This document shows positions 1 through 9,241 of a stretch of DNA of 38,284 bases, one piece after another. This DNA is from Phoronis australis (Eukaryota; Phoronida; Phoronidae), in assembly GCA_002633005.1 (NCBI GenBank), contig NMRA01001176.1, positions 4,601 to 42,884 of the forward strand, given 5' to 3'. Positions within the stretch are counted from its first letter, which is position 1; each line of letters starts with the position of its first letter. Below the pieces are notes generated by a model. That model saw only the letters and a list, made by a program, of their open reading frames with translations. It was not told the origin of the DNA and did not search any database. Both the position numbers and the translations under genes were made by a program.

Positions 1-175
1 GAAGCGCGTAGCGCCGAGCGGGGGGAGGTCGGGAGGTTGTTTCCCCCCTCCCGTGAAAGATTTTTTTGTTTTTGTAGCTGATTTCGTTTTTCTGGCGACA
101 TTTTTTAAAAAGTTTTATTTTTGATCCTGTCGTGGCGGGGTTAAATCCCCTGAACCCCCCGTAGATCCGCCTCTG
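1..175 (+). mobile_element. Right part of a hAT-like MITE, cut by the window edge
   Basis: The segment ends in GTAGATCCGCCTCTG at 161-175, whose reverse complement CAGAGGCGGATCTAC matches the terminal motif CAGGGGCGGATCCAGG seen at 20002 and CAGTGGCGGATCTAGG (reverse strand) ending at 32518. The interior has the G/C-rich runs and T-rich stretch usual for such elements. There is no coding capacity. The CAG...CTG ends suggest hAT; the left end and target-site duplication lie outside the window. Confidence 0.5.
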
Positions 176-316
176 AAAGTGAAGAAGGGAATATAATTAA
201 TAATATCAGCGAATAAGGGAAACATAACTATAACTGATTGTTTCAAAATAGAGTGACATGTCTTAAAATTAATTCTGACTTCATACTTTGACTTTTTCTT
301 TTTATTGCTTCACAAG

Positions 317-334
317 GTGCTCCCAGGACAAGAG
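317..334 (+). CDS. Candidate 18-nt microexon
   Basis: A long pyrimidine tract (about 280-310) ends in CACAAG. It is followed by GTGCTCCCAGGACAAGAG and then by a strong donor, GTAAGAAGT, at 335. The exon is a multiple of three and open in all frames, for example V-L-P-G-Q-E. No neighbouring exon is identified with certainty, so the parent gene is unknown. It could be a chance pair of splice signals; transcript data would settle it. Confidence 0.3.
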
Positions 335-1339
335 GTAAGAAGTAATTATTTTCCTCTCTGTACATCGATGCTTTTCTAAATATATCTGATTTACTGTGGT
401 ATATGTAGAAAATTGGTCATAAGTAAATCATGTTTTCTACCCGAAAGGTCTCGCTATATGTTGTCAATTAAGTGTAATTCACGGGAGAAACAAACTCTAA
501 TCAGCCAATGGCGGGAAGGGAGTGTGCACGGTGGGCCAGTCAACAAGGCGCACTGAATAGTTGATGTTATTTCGCCTCCGCGAGCCCCGAGGAAGATAAT
601 GTTACGTTTGAAACTTCATTTACCTCTAGAGATAAAGTGATACTCATTTGGGGGCAAATTTTGCCTTTTTGCAGTTTGGAAAGGGTGATGAGTTTGCGCC
701 ACATTACTAGCTGGTCTCGACGAATGGTTCCAATCCATTTGTTGGACTAAATGTTGATTTTTGTAAGGCAACCAAGAGTCACGAACAAATTGCTTCTACG
801 ACAAACCCCTTCCTCCACTGTGTGTAGAAAATTGAAACGAATGGCAGCAATCGTTAATAAGTAATAGTCAAGCTTCTGACTTTTAACTTATGAAACCACA
901 TATTTCTAAAATTCTTGATGATCACAAAAGCATATTGTAAGAAAACAATTCACGAAAGTTTGTAGTCATGTGATCGTTTTTATCCCCATTTACACCGAGA
1001 TCATCTTACAGGAAACTTGCAATTTTGCTTTGGTTGATTCCCAGCCTTTATCACCCACAGGGACCGTCCTACTACCGAAGTACGGACCTTCCCTGGATGG
1101 GTGGAACGGACCTAAACATGCAAAGGGCTAGAAATAAGGACAGGCGTTCATATAAGTGCGATGGACTCGAAAAATGGGAAGGAAAGAATTTTACAGTCAT
1201 AAATTAAATGGACAAACAAGAAATGTCCGGGAAAGGACGTGTTTGTGTTGGAAAACATTATTTTTTTCACTAAAAGACGCGTCGTTTAACAAGCTTTCCG
1301 TGATATCACATGCACTACCCAGAGAGACAAAAACCCATA
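335..1339. other. No supported gene
   Basis: AT-rich non-coding sequence. Short open frames around 1025-1383 have no conserved motif, no splice context and repeat-like neighbours, and I do not accept them as genes. Confidence 0.5.
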
Positions 1340-1450
1340 GGAAGAGGTCTGAACGTAGTACCCCGTTTTTTTCTTTTATTTAGACCCCGTTTTTTCTTCA
1401 GTAAGAGGTCCACATACTTAAAAATCTGAGCCCGCTGGGTGCGCGCATGT
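1340..1450 (+). repeat. Dispersed repeat, related to 33588-33705
   Basis: The two segments share, in the same order and orientation, a CTGAAC-TAGT stretch, CCCCGTTTTT, a GTAA-AGGTCC block, an AAAAT-TGA stretch and a terminal GTG-GCGCATG. The second copy is preceded by a G-rich head beginning GGGCGTACCTAGG at 33520. This looks like a short non-autonomous element; its class is undetermined. Confidence 0.45.
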
Positions 1451-1787
1451 ATCAGATAACGTCAACAATGGTGGGTTTTGTCAAATCGTGTACATTTTGT
1501 CCCCACAATACCCACAATATACGTCCTCTCGAAAAACTAAAAATAAAGCGGCTAAAAATGTACGTTCTGTCGACCAATAAGGAAACCTACTGATTTAAAC
1601 CGTTGAAGGAGAATACCACCCGATTTAATTAGTCTTTTTTACCGCCTTAATCGGTCTATATCCACATCACCTCTTATACGGTCGACCTCGCTTTGCCGAG
1701 AGGTGTCGCGCTAACCTGTGAAGAAGGTGACAAACGGCGCAGCGACGTCAGTGGTTCGTTTGCGGAGTGAATGCCGCTATATTGCGG

Positions 1788-2099
1788 TGCATCGTTTCCG
1801 CTTGTCCGAACTATGAAGCTGCGAAGAAAGCGGGTATATCATTTTTTCGACTTCCTTGAGAGCCTGAAATGCTTAGGTACTGGCTCGCGGTAGTGAAGAA
1901 TGAAAGGCACGCTGTTAGTTAGAAGTATGAGGCCGTGAAACATATCCGTGTCCGTGGCCGGCATTTCGTCGACAGTGATTTCTCTGACGAATTCGGCTTA
2001 CTAAAGAACTATACATACGTGCCGTTGCCTGTGCATGTTCACGGCGCCTCTCTAGTGTTTCTTGATCGGTTTATTCCGGTTCAAACTGATAGCCTGTGA
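1788..2099 (+). pseudogene. Decayed THAP zinc-finger domain
   Basis: One reading frame of 103 codons has only two internal stops (TGA 1857-1859, TAG 1920-1922) and ends at TGA 2097-2099. It reads C-I-V-S-A-C at the start (the C-x4-C of the THAP C2CH finger), then K-A-G-I-S-F-F-R-L-P, then P-E-M-L-R-Y-W-L-A-V-V (the conserved W), then R-V-R-G-R-H-F-V-D-S-D-F and a V-P near the end. That is the THAP order. The third zinc Cys (normally R-x-C-S-x-H-F) is Arg here, so the finger could not bind zinc. THAP domains belong to P-element-type and other transposases and to host regulators. No transposase follows, so this is a fossil fragment of either. The upstream ATG at 1771 is in another frame, suggesting a further indel. 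Confidence 0.7.
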
Positions 2100-2728
2100 A
2101 AAACAACGATCCGACCCGTGAAGTCTTTGTCAGATGAGCTCTTGACTAAGTCGGGATTGGCACCGGGCGAGTTGCCATGTAGACGTTTATTATTCTGCGT
2201 TCTGTTTCAAAATGAATTAGTCTCATCCTAACCAATGCTTATACAATGTATGAAACTGAAACAAACTGTGTCTCATTAGATATAATTTGTTATGCCTTTG
2301 CAGTATTCGTGAGCGCAAATGTTGAGAAGCCAGCAATGAATAAACCACTGTGTTACCGGCTTTTGATACCGCCAACAAAAGTAATTGACGGGGCACCGAG
2401 GCCGTGTGAGCGCATGCTAATTCAGAGTTTGATGACAGAAAGCTGTTGTGAAACAATTACTCGATTTTATATGCTATGGTCACATGTTAGGGGAATTTTT
2501 ATTTAGAAATACAAAGACTCAATTCAAATCATCGTTACTCTAAAACCTTTGCCCTGTCGGTCTATGGAAAGGGAACCCGATTTCGCGGCCCCCGACAAGT
2601 AAGTAGATTTTCAGTTTCGTGGCCAATTCACATAAATAATTACGTACACATTATTTCTTTGGCTCACTATTACAGTCTTTTCGTAACTGGAGGTTTAGTT
2701 TCAAACTCAAGCTGGTTTATGTTCGTGC
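2100..2728. other. No supported gene
   Basis: Low-complexity and AT-rich sequence after the THAP remnant. Opposing short open frames at 2223-2506 are mutual shadows without motifs. Confidence 0.45.
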
Positions 2729-2846
2729 CAGTCCCGGCGGCCGCGACGGGCCTGATCATGTTCCGAGCCACTGGCCGAGATAACGAGTCAGTCCGGACGC
2801 GCTGGGCCTGATCGGGTTCCAAGCCACTGGCCGGGATAACGAGCGT
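2729..2846. repeat. Imperfect tandem duplication of a 60-bp GC-rich unit
   Basis: Unit one (2729-2788) and unit two (2789-about 2844) both begin CAGTCC and share GGGCCTGATC, a GTTCC-AGCCACTGGCCG stretch and GATAACGAG. They differ by small indels and substitutions. The GC content stands out against AT-rich flanks. No coding sense was found. Confidence 0.75.
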
Positions 2847-2849
2847 TTC

Positions 2850-4175
2850 GTGTGTTTAGAACTCAAAAAATCACAAGTGTAAACAACACAGATCTAGGTT
2901 CTCCTGAGTGTATTTCACGGAAGAATACTTCGTCTTTATCTCCAAACAGACCCCAAACTCCTGCTACGGACCTTGGTAAATTGGCCTGCCGAACTTTGTA
3001 GGCTACGGAGTGTCCAAACACCAATAAAGCCGTGACAGTGAAATAAAACAACACGTTTTTATAAGAACTCGGTGTAGTTTTAAGGGTTTTACATCGAAGT
3101 TTGATGATTTATTGGTGTTAAACGATGAATTCAGACGATAAGCTGACACCAGTAACCCGTGTTGTGAACTGCTGAATGGACTGCGCGTGAAACCAACGAC
3201 GTCACAGGATAATTTCAACACTTCAGTCTGCCGTCAGGTGTCAGGTAACACAACCGAACGTGCCGTTATCGAGTAGAACTACTCGATCTAAACTGATACA
3301 AAATGGGTTGTTTTTTGTGGCATTCTCCTTTAATGGCTATAAAATTGATCTCCACTTGTTCTCAGTAATTCACAAGTTAGCAAAGAACTGTCATTTTGTT
3401 ACTTTTTACTGCCAATTGTAACTTCTGTGTCGTCAGTGTCCAAGTCGGTGATGACTTTTTCATTGATGGACTTATCATTGTCACGTCTATTACCGTCTGA
3501 TCACTATGGGGGAAGACGTTGATAGCGGAGAACTTTCAGTTGAACGGACTGGTTCGACTTCTCGTAGCGACACCTATGGCATCGTGGGGTTGCCGTGTCG
3601 TCGGTGTCGGTGATGTCGAGTGCCAACTATTAGGCCGACAGATTCGACTGATTACTACCGTGTCGTCGATCGACTATGTCTCAACTAACTGCCTTGAAGA
3701 ACCATATAAGGTCTAAGCGCTGCCTCTTTGTCTTTTTGTTCTTTAGTGGACTAATCTACTCACATCGTCAGCTTCAGTTTATCGAGTACCTGAAATCCCT
3801 AAGATTGAATCATGGTCATTTTGGTTCATCTCTCCCCAAATACCTGTCCAATCAATTCTACACGAAGTTGTAACTGCAGTGTGTAGACACTAATCCAAAG
3901 AAGTCGTATAGCTGCAAAGTCTAGAGTAGGTACCATGCAAACATGGTCACATCGCGTGACCTGCTAGTAATTCCTTACAATTCAGAAATACAACCGCCTG
4001 ACTTGCATGTGTTTTGAAGGACTTGGCGTCCATGTTGTGGACATTTACAGTAATATGAATGATGATAACCATGTAGGACTCTGCAGGGTATCTACTGCAT
4101 GTATATACATCTCAACATCATTGCCGTATTCATTTTTCTTCTGAAACCAGGTTTTTCTTTACATTTCTTTTATAG
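2850..4175. other. No supported gene; presumed intron or intergenic
   Basis: Unannotated sequence upstream of the exon at 4176. Short open frames here (3003-3221, 3519-3873) show no motif or convincing splice context. The signal-peptide and first exons of the gene at 4176 could lie here or further upstream, but I cannot place them. Confidence 0.4.
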
Positions 4176-4339
4176 CAGCTGCAAAGAATTTCGAATTACG
4201 GATTACTAAGAAAAGCGATGCCGGCATGGCTTCGGTGTATGAGTCTGAAGAAAACGCCAACGTCTTCCTGAACAGGGAAACAAGACGCTGGGGAAGTGAA
4301 GAGTTCCGAGAGTTTAGAGAAGGCTTTGGGCGTCGCTGA
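4176..4339 (+). CDS. Exon with vitamin-K gamma-carboxylase recognition propeptide; Gla domain cut short
   Basis: A pyrimidine-rich acceptor (TTTACATTTCTTTTATAG, ends 4175) opens a frame of 53 complete codons to TGA at 4337-4339. The segment V-Y-E-S-E-E-N-A-N-V-F-L-N-R-E-T-R aligns without gaps to the factor IX propeptide numbering: V-17, aromatic -16, E-12, N-11, A-10, N-9, L-6, N-5, R-4, R-1. Residues -16, -10 and -6 are the ones the carboxylase recognises, and R-4/R-1 form the furin-type site. After cleavage the mature start W-G-S-E-E-F-R-E-F-R-E-G resembles the first residues of a Gla domain. The frame stops (G-F-G-R-R-stop) where the family has N-L-E-R-E-C, so the Gla helices are missing. 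Known for the family: such proteins are secreted or single-pass membrane proteins carboxylated in the ER. Inference: a pseudogene, an assembly error, or a protein using the propeptide without the classical Gla domain. Confidence 0.6.
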
Positions 4340-4697
4340 AATCGGAATAGATTTTGTCACCTTTCGCTGTGCTATTCATTTAATGAATGAAATAACATTA
4401 CAAAAATTACATGTACCTCAAAAATAATCTGGCAAATATTCTTGTATCATACTTGTGTGATAGTTTTGAGTTGTCTTGCCCTGGCTGTCACAAGATTTTC
4501 CAATGGAGCACACACTGTGTACTTTTAAGCAAAAATGTGTACTTGCATGCGTCATGCGCATTCAACTAAGTGCTAAATGATTATAATAGATTTAGGCATG
4601 GTTACTCAAGTGATCGTACCTTCTCGAGAATGGTCAGCAAATATTGTTCAGCTTGTTGGGCATGACAACTTTCGCCAATGAACGTCTACTCTAAAAG

Positions 4698-4817
4698 GAG
4701 GTGAATTATTAAGAGAATTGGAGAACCAGAAACAGAAAGGAGACAGGCGTAATGTTGACCCGGCGAAAGAAGAAAAGCACGATGTCTTCATTGACATCGG
4801 TGCTAGAGGAGGATACA
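4698..4817 (+). CDS. Candidate internal exon, charged cytoplasmic-tail-like sequence
   Basis: An acceptor ends in CTACTCTAAAAG at 4697 and the donor GTAAGG begins at 4818. In phase 1 the 120 nt read 39 full codons, rich in K, E, R and Q: G-E-L-L-R-E-L-E-N-Q-K-Q-K-G at the start and E-K-H-D-V-F-I-D-I-G in the middle. There is no Cys and no hydrophobic segment. The donor phase (1) fits the acceptor phase of the candidate exon at 6190. It may belong to the same transcript as the exon at 4176, though that one ends in a stop. I recognise no domain. The open frame continues to 4918 if the donor is not used. Confidence 0.4.
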
Positions 4818-5179
4818 GTAAGGTTTCTGGGAACGGATTTCTAGCAGGCCAAAACCATTTACCCATTAGGAAATTACTGAATCATTTCAAACTTAAGGGG
4901 ATGTTTTTGCCTCCATGAATTTCTTATCAAACCATGCCTACAGGTAAGTACTAAATGTCTACAGTTAACTATCAGAACAACTCTACGCACTACGAGTGCA
5001 GAATCAAAGCAGAACCGTTACAACTCTTGGCATCCATATGGGTGATCATTTGGGAGGATCTGTGTGCCTACTAGTATTAATCTCGAGTGCTTTCAACTGG
5101 AGCATAGATAGTTTGGGCACTGATTCACTAATTATTTAGTGAAAAAGAGTGAACATACAATCACAAACTGGTGTCATAT

Positions 5180-6170
5180 GTTAGCAAAAATGTTATGCAA
5201 AATTCCATTTTTGCGTACAATTTCCTTACGAAGCACTGCAGTCAGATAATTTTGACGTTTTACCCATGTTTCTATGGTCAACAAATTTTATAGTGCAAGT
5301 TTTTAGGTGAATACATTGTCAATTTGCATAATTTATGCAAATTAAGACCGCATTTATACACAATTCTGTTTTTGTTTATAATTTCCTTACCAGGCACTTC
5401 AGGCAGGTCATTTTGATGCTTTGAACCATGTTTCCATGGTCAATGAATTTAATAGTGAAAGTTTTTGGGTGCATACATCGTCAATTTGCATAATTTATGC
5501 AAATTAAGGCCGTCATTATTCAAAATTTTACTTGTTCTAATAGCTATGGAACCAATCATCACAGGTGAATTATCATTATTGCACCTATGTTTCTATGGTC
5601 AATTAGTTAAATTGACACCAGTTTGCATGTTGCTGCATGATAAATTTGCATAATTAATGCAAATTAAGGCCACCATTATTCAAAATTATTTGTTGCTTAA
5701 AGCTCCCTTACCAAGCACTGCACCCATGCTTCCATGGATCGTGAATTTAATGGACCTCCTTTGCTTGTGGATGCATGGTGAATTTGCTTAATATATGAAT
5801 AATATATGCAAATTAAGGCCGCCATTATTCAAAATTCTTCTTTTTCTTGTAGCTAAAGTACCGGGCACACCAAGAAATCTATTTTAACGTCTTTACCCAT
5901 GTTTCTGTGAAATCGGTTTGCAAGTTGTTGCATGATGAATTTTCATATTTTATGCAAATAATGGACACCACTATTCCAAGTACTGTCTCTGCTCTTAATC
6001 TCCATACGGGTGTTACATGTAGATTATTTTCGAATTTATCCCATGGTTGTGATAATTTAAGCAAATTACAGTTGCCATATTCAAAATTCTACTTGTGCTT
6101 ATAAGTGCTCTATCAGACACCAGAGGTTAATTATAAATATTTAAACCCATATTTCCGTAGTTAATGAATT
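5180..6170 (+). repeat. Left arm: tandem ~160-bp units with palindromic octamer core
   Basis: Near-palindromic cores AATTTGCATAATTTATGCAA sit at 5321, 5483 and 5643 (spacing 162 and 160), with decayed versions near 5781, 5937 and 6049 and a weak one near 5180. Between cores each unit has ATTATTCAAAATT, a CCTTACCA-GCACT stretch, CCCATGTTTC-ATGGTCAA and AATTTAATAG. Each core contains ATGCAAAT or its complement, the octamer recognised by POU/Oct factors. Confidence 0.8.
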
Positions 6171-6189
6171 TACCTGTTATGGAATGAAG

Positions 6190-6325
6190 AGAATCAGGAA
6201 GATGTCAGGAATGAGACTACTGGTCTGGGGAAGAGAAATAGCAAGAAATATATGTCCGCCCCCAAATTGTCACCAACAACAAAGGCATTCAAAGAGAATG
6301 TAAACGTAAACAGATCCCATTACCA
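6190..6325 (+). CDS. Candidate exon lying between the foldback arms
   Basis: An AG at 6188-6189 (weak pyrimidine tract) and a strong donor GTAAGTCATG at 6326 bound 136 nt open in phase 1: 44 codons plus two bases. The sequence is basic and Ser/Thr/Asn-rich (K-R-N-S-K-K-Y-M-S-A-P-K-L-S-P-T-T-K in the middle) and looks disordered. The phase matches the donor of the exon at 4698. I recognise no domain. The frame is open further upstream to about 6068, so the acceptor is uncertain. Confidence 0.35.
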
Positions 6326-6659
6326 GTAAGTCATGTGGTGGAATGTCACCTATTGCATAGTAGTGATGATTAGGTGTGACTGCAAAGGTCATATTTCACG
6401 AAATTCAAGTAGATACAATTGAAAAGCCAATTTTCTACCCCGCACAATATTTTGGACACATTATTAGTAGTGTGTTCACGTTCCGAGTGTTGAATTAGCA
6501 TTTGAAACGTCTTGTGACTGGTCTCCATTCGATAGGTTATTGTCCTGGGTTTATGCAATTAAACAATTTAGTCATCTACTACTGCATATACCCTGGGTAT
6601 CAGACAAAATTAGACATAGTAATGTAGTATGATAAATAATTATTATTTATATTTATGAT

Positions 6660-7305
6660 GTAATAACAGATTACATTAAATTCATCAGTGAAAATACCAA
6701 AATAATTTACATGTGGTGCCCCCCGTAAGAAAGTTACGAGCAGAAACAGAACTTTTGATAATGGCTGCCTTTTTCTACATAAATTATGCTAATTTATTGT
6801 GCAATTTGCAAACTGATTTCATTTACCTAATTGACCATAGGAACATAGGTTAAAATATCATGAGAGTTTACTTGTGGTGCTTGGTGCAGCAGCTATAAGC
6901 ACAAGTAGCTATATGCACAAGTAAAATTCTGAATAAAAGCGCCCTTAATTTGCATTAGTTCTGCAAATTTGCATTAATTATGCAACTTTATCCTGCAACA
7001 ACATGCAAAGCGATTTCATTAAACTAATTGACTAAAAGAATATAGGTGCAAATATCATGATAGTTCGTCTGGAGTGCCTGGTAGAGTAGCTATAAGCACA
7101 AAAAAATTTTGAATAATGGCGGCCTTAATTTGCAAAAAGTATGCAAATTGACAATGTATTCACCTAAAACTTGCATTATTAAATTTGTTGACCATGAAAA
7201 CATGGGTAAACGTCAAAATCATCGGGCTGCAGTGCTTGATAAGGAAATTATAAGCAAAAATAGAATTTTACATAATCGCAACCTTAATTTGCATATTTAA
7301 AAAAT
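6660..7305 (-). repeat. Right arm: the same ~160-bp units, inverted
   Basis: Reverse-complement units carry TTTGCAT/ATGCAAA cores near 6778, 6940-6995, 7128-7150 and 7285, with TATGGTCAA-like, GCACTGCAG-like and CAAAATTTTTTT-like segments in the order expected for reversed left-arm units. Confidence 0.75.
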
Positions 7306-7359
7306 GCCCAACGGTTGCGAACGGTCACCCCCTTAAATGAAACCGTGTGAACATGCCCC

Positions 7360-7680
7360 ACAGCCGCCATCTTGAAAGTGACTTCCGGTTCAATTTTTAT
7401 AAAAGTTTATTAAACTCAACAAACACGTGACCAGTTTGAAAGTAATTGGTTTGCAAATACGCCCTCTACGGGAGAAAACGTTTTTGGCCATATTTCGGGG
7501 TGCGCATGCGCCACGTCCAATATTTCCGCCATCTTTAATTGGAAGTCAACAATTTTCTGCACAATCGTAGCACATGCGTTTAAATATATTCGTACTAATT
7601 TTCAGCCATGTAGGTCGATAAATGCGGCCTCTACGAGTATTTGACTGTGAAATCGGATACAAAATGGCCGCCACGTCCGT
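7360..7680. promoter_or_regulatory. Housekeeping-type, probably bidirectional promoter
   Basis: Dense classical animal promoter motifs: a YY1-type GCCGCCATCTTG at 7363-7374; an ETS/GABP ACTTCCGG at 7381-7388; an E-box CACGTGA at 7424-7430; an NRF1-type palindrome TGCGCATGCGC at 7501-7511; CCAAT at 7517-7521; a second YY1-type CCGCCATCTTT at 7526-7536; ATTGG at 7538-7542; and AAAATGGCCGCC at 7661-7672 over a plus-strand ATG. YY1 sites at animal starts often overlap the ATG (AAGATGGCGGC). The two reversed copies place such ATGs on the minus strand at 7370 and 7532, and the last places one on the plus strand at 7664, hence the bidirectional call. Confidence 0.6.
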
Positions 7681-7891
7681 AGAGAGCGAACAAACAAAAA
7701 AAACTCCTTGTCAGACCAACATACTTGACGGAATTCGAAGAATTCCGCCAAGTAATCATGGTCACTTAACCCTAGGCTACATGAAACTGCAAAGTAAAAA
7801 ACTTTATCCGGCAAAACCAGGTTCAACCCCCTGGCTCCCGGACTATTTACATCAACTGCTCAGAAGAGGATCTCAAGATGATTTTGCGTAA
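7664..7891 (+). CDS. Hypothetical short protein or first coding exon behind the promoter
   Basis: ATG 7664 (context ACAAAATGGCC) opens 75 codons beginning M-A-A-T-S-V-E-S-E-Q and ending R-R-G-S-Q-D-D-F-A with TAA at 7889-7891. An in-frame ATG at 7622 is the alternative start. The interior (L-T-L-G-Y-M-K-L-Q-S-K-K-L-Y-P, then P-W-L-P-D-Y-L-H-Q-L-L-R) looks like real protein, with W, Y and hydrophobic residues in spaced patterns. There is no signal peptide. A possible donor GTAAAT overlaps the stop (7888), so the frame may continue in a distant exon beyond the transposon nest. I do not recognise the family. The promoter placement is the main support. Confidence 0.45.
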   Translation: MAATSVESEQTKKTPCQTNILDGIRRIPPSNHGHLTLGYMKLQSKKLYPAKPGSTPWLPDYLHQLLRRGSQDDFA

Positions 7892-8390
7892 ATTGACCTC
7901 AAATAGTTAATGGGAACAAGTTAAACCATTTAGTCGATACATACACAAAAGCTTTAAACAAACGGCAGGAAATTGTTTCAGAAACAAGACGTTGCAAGCT
8001 AATATACAAACAGCTCTCTCAATTACATAGTACAGTGACATTGCTGCAACACTGTGCAGGTCAAACACTTATCACAATATGATGTCGTTTCAACATGGAA
8101 ATATAGTCAATAACAGGTAGATATTATTTCTCGACATAAATTCAAGTTTTCTACTCGTATGACCACTATATTGTGCTAAAATTATAATTCAAACTAAAGA
8201 GAATGGCAAAAATAATAAATGCTCCTATTGAGTATTGACTAAAGTAATTACCACAATCACCTGCTAGGCAATACCTAGGTGCCCACCTTGTAGCTTAGCA
8301 ACTGAGTAGATACCAAATGATCTTAAAACACATCACAAACTCAGAACTAATACATACTCTAACTGCTAAATTTATAAAAGCCAACTATAA
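7892..8390. other. No supported gene
   Basis: AT-rich sequence between the ORF at 7664 and the 5'-truncated LINE. It could be the first intron of that gene. Confidence 0.4.
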
Positions 8391-9241
8391 ATGCTTGATT
8401 TTGTATCAGATTTTAAAGTTGATTTATTGGATGAGTCTGATCGTCTTCCTCGTGTTTGTGTTTTTCACGGCTTCACTCAGTCACGGGATCACACTGTTCA
8501 CAGCACCAATTATGTCGTACGTGAATATGACAGAGTTAGATGGAAGGCTGAAAGATGTAGTCAGTTCATGGACACGTTTGTTGGTGGGTTCCAAGTATTC
8601 TCTAGTGATATTGCGAATCTTGTTAAGAGCAGTAGGATTGAAGACGCAGTTCAGTTGTTAAACGAAATGTATAAATCAGCTGCGTGTGATATGATTTTGT
8701 ACTCTAGTGCCGCTGTTAAATTTGTGAAAACCCAACCATCATGGTGGGATGAGGGGTTAGAGGTATTGAAAACAGAGAGAAATTGTGCTTTGTCTGGTTT
8801 CCGGTACTGTAATAATCAGGTTGATTTTAATAAGTACAAAGAATTGCGACAAAATTCAAAGTGAATTTTAAGTCGAAAGAAAAGTTATTTAAAGATGGCC
8901 TGAGAAAAAAACTTAAAATGAAATTTTAAACAATCCCAGAGCGTTTTGGCAGCTAGTAAAATCGTGCTCTAGGAAAATGACGTCAGGTACTTCTATTTCT
9001 GTCGATGAATGGTTTTGCCGCTTTCTGTCACTCTTAAACCAAGAAAATCCTGATAATGGACTTATGCTTTGACAAGTAGAAACAAACTTGGCAAGTCATG
9101 ATGTGTATTGTAATGACTGTCTGGTAGACGACCCAAATCAACTGAATCATGATTTTAGCGAAAATGAGATTTTTGTTGCTCTTCGGGACCTACCGAACGG
9201 TAAAGCTTCCGGTGTTGACGACATGTTTATGAACTCTTTCA
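8391..9241 (+). pseudogene. LINE (non-LTR retrotransposon) remnant, endonuclease tail to reverse transcriptase start
   Basis: The frame from 8391 reads F-H-G-F-T-Q-S-R-D-H and V-V-R-E-Y-D-R-V-R-W-K-A-E-R, then W-W-D-E-G-L-E-V-L-K and F-N-K-Y-K-E-L-R. This is the linker that follows the AP-endonuclease domain in CR1/jockey-like elements. After two stops, F-W-Q-L-V-K-S and L-N-H-D-F-S-E-N-E-I lead into L-P-N-G-K-A-S-G-V-D-D-M, the first conserved block of LINE reverse transcriptases. The endonuclease core is missing, so the copy is 5'-truncated as usual after target-primed reverse transcription. The frame is then broken at 9242 by another element and resumes at 10571. The copy is dead. Confidence 0.8.

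Larger units (their letters stand above)
5180..7305. mobile_element. Foldback-like element with inverted arms of ~160-bp tandem units
   Basis: The left arm (about 5180-6170) holds some six or seven head-to-tail units of roughly 110-162 bp. The right arm (about 6660-7305) holds three to four units of the same family in reverse orientation. About 490 bp of unrelated sequence lies between. The outermost units of the two arms resemble each other more than their neighbours do: both carry GCACTGCAG, TTTTGACGTTT, ACCCATGTTT, GGTCAACAAATTT and GGTGAATACATTGTCAATTTGCAT. That is what one inverted-terminal-repeat element would give. No transposase was found. Its right end lies about 55 bp from the promoter at 7360. 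Confidence 0.75.

Noticed and set aside
2863-3054. Minus-strand frame with a signal-peptide-like start (L-F-Y-F-T-V-T-A-L-L-V-F-G)
   Set aside because: The first codon is GTG, not ATG, and there is no ATG, acceptor or donor to make it an exon.
5321-5665. CRISPR-like array (regular repeats about 160 bp apart)
   Set aside because: The 'spacers' are themselves homologous between units, the host is eukaryotic and the units are inverted in the second arm.
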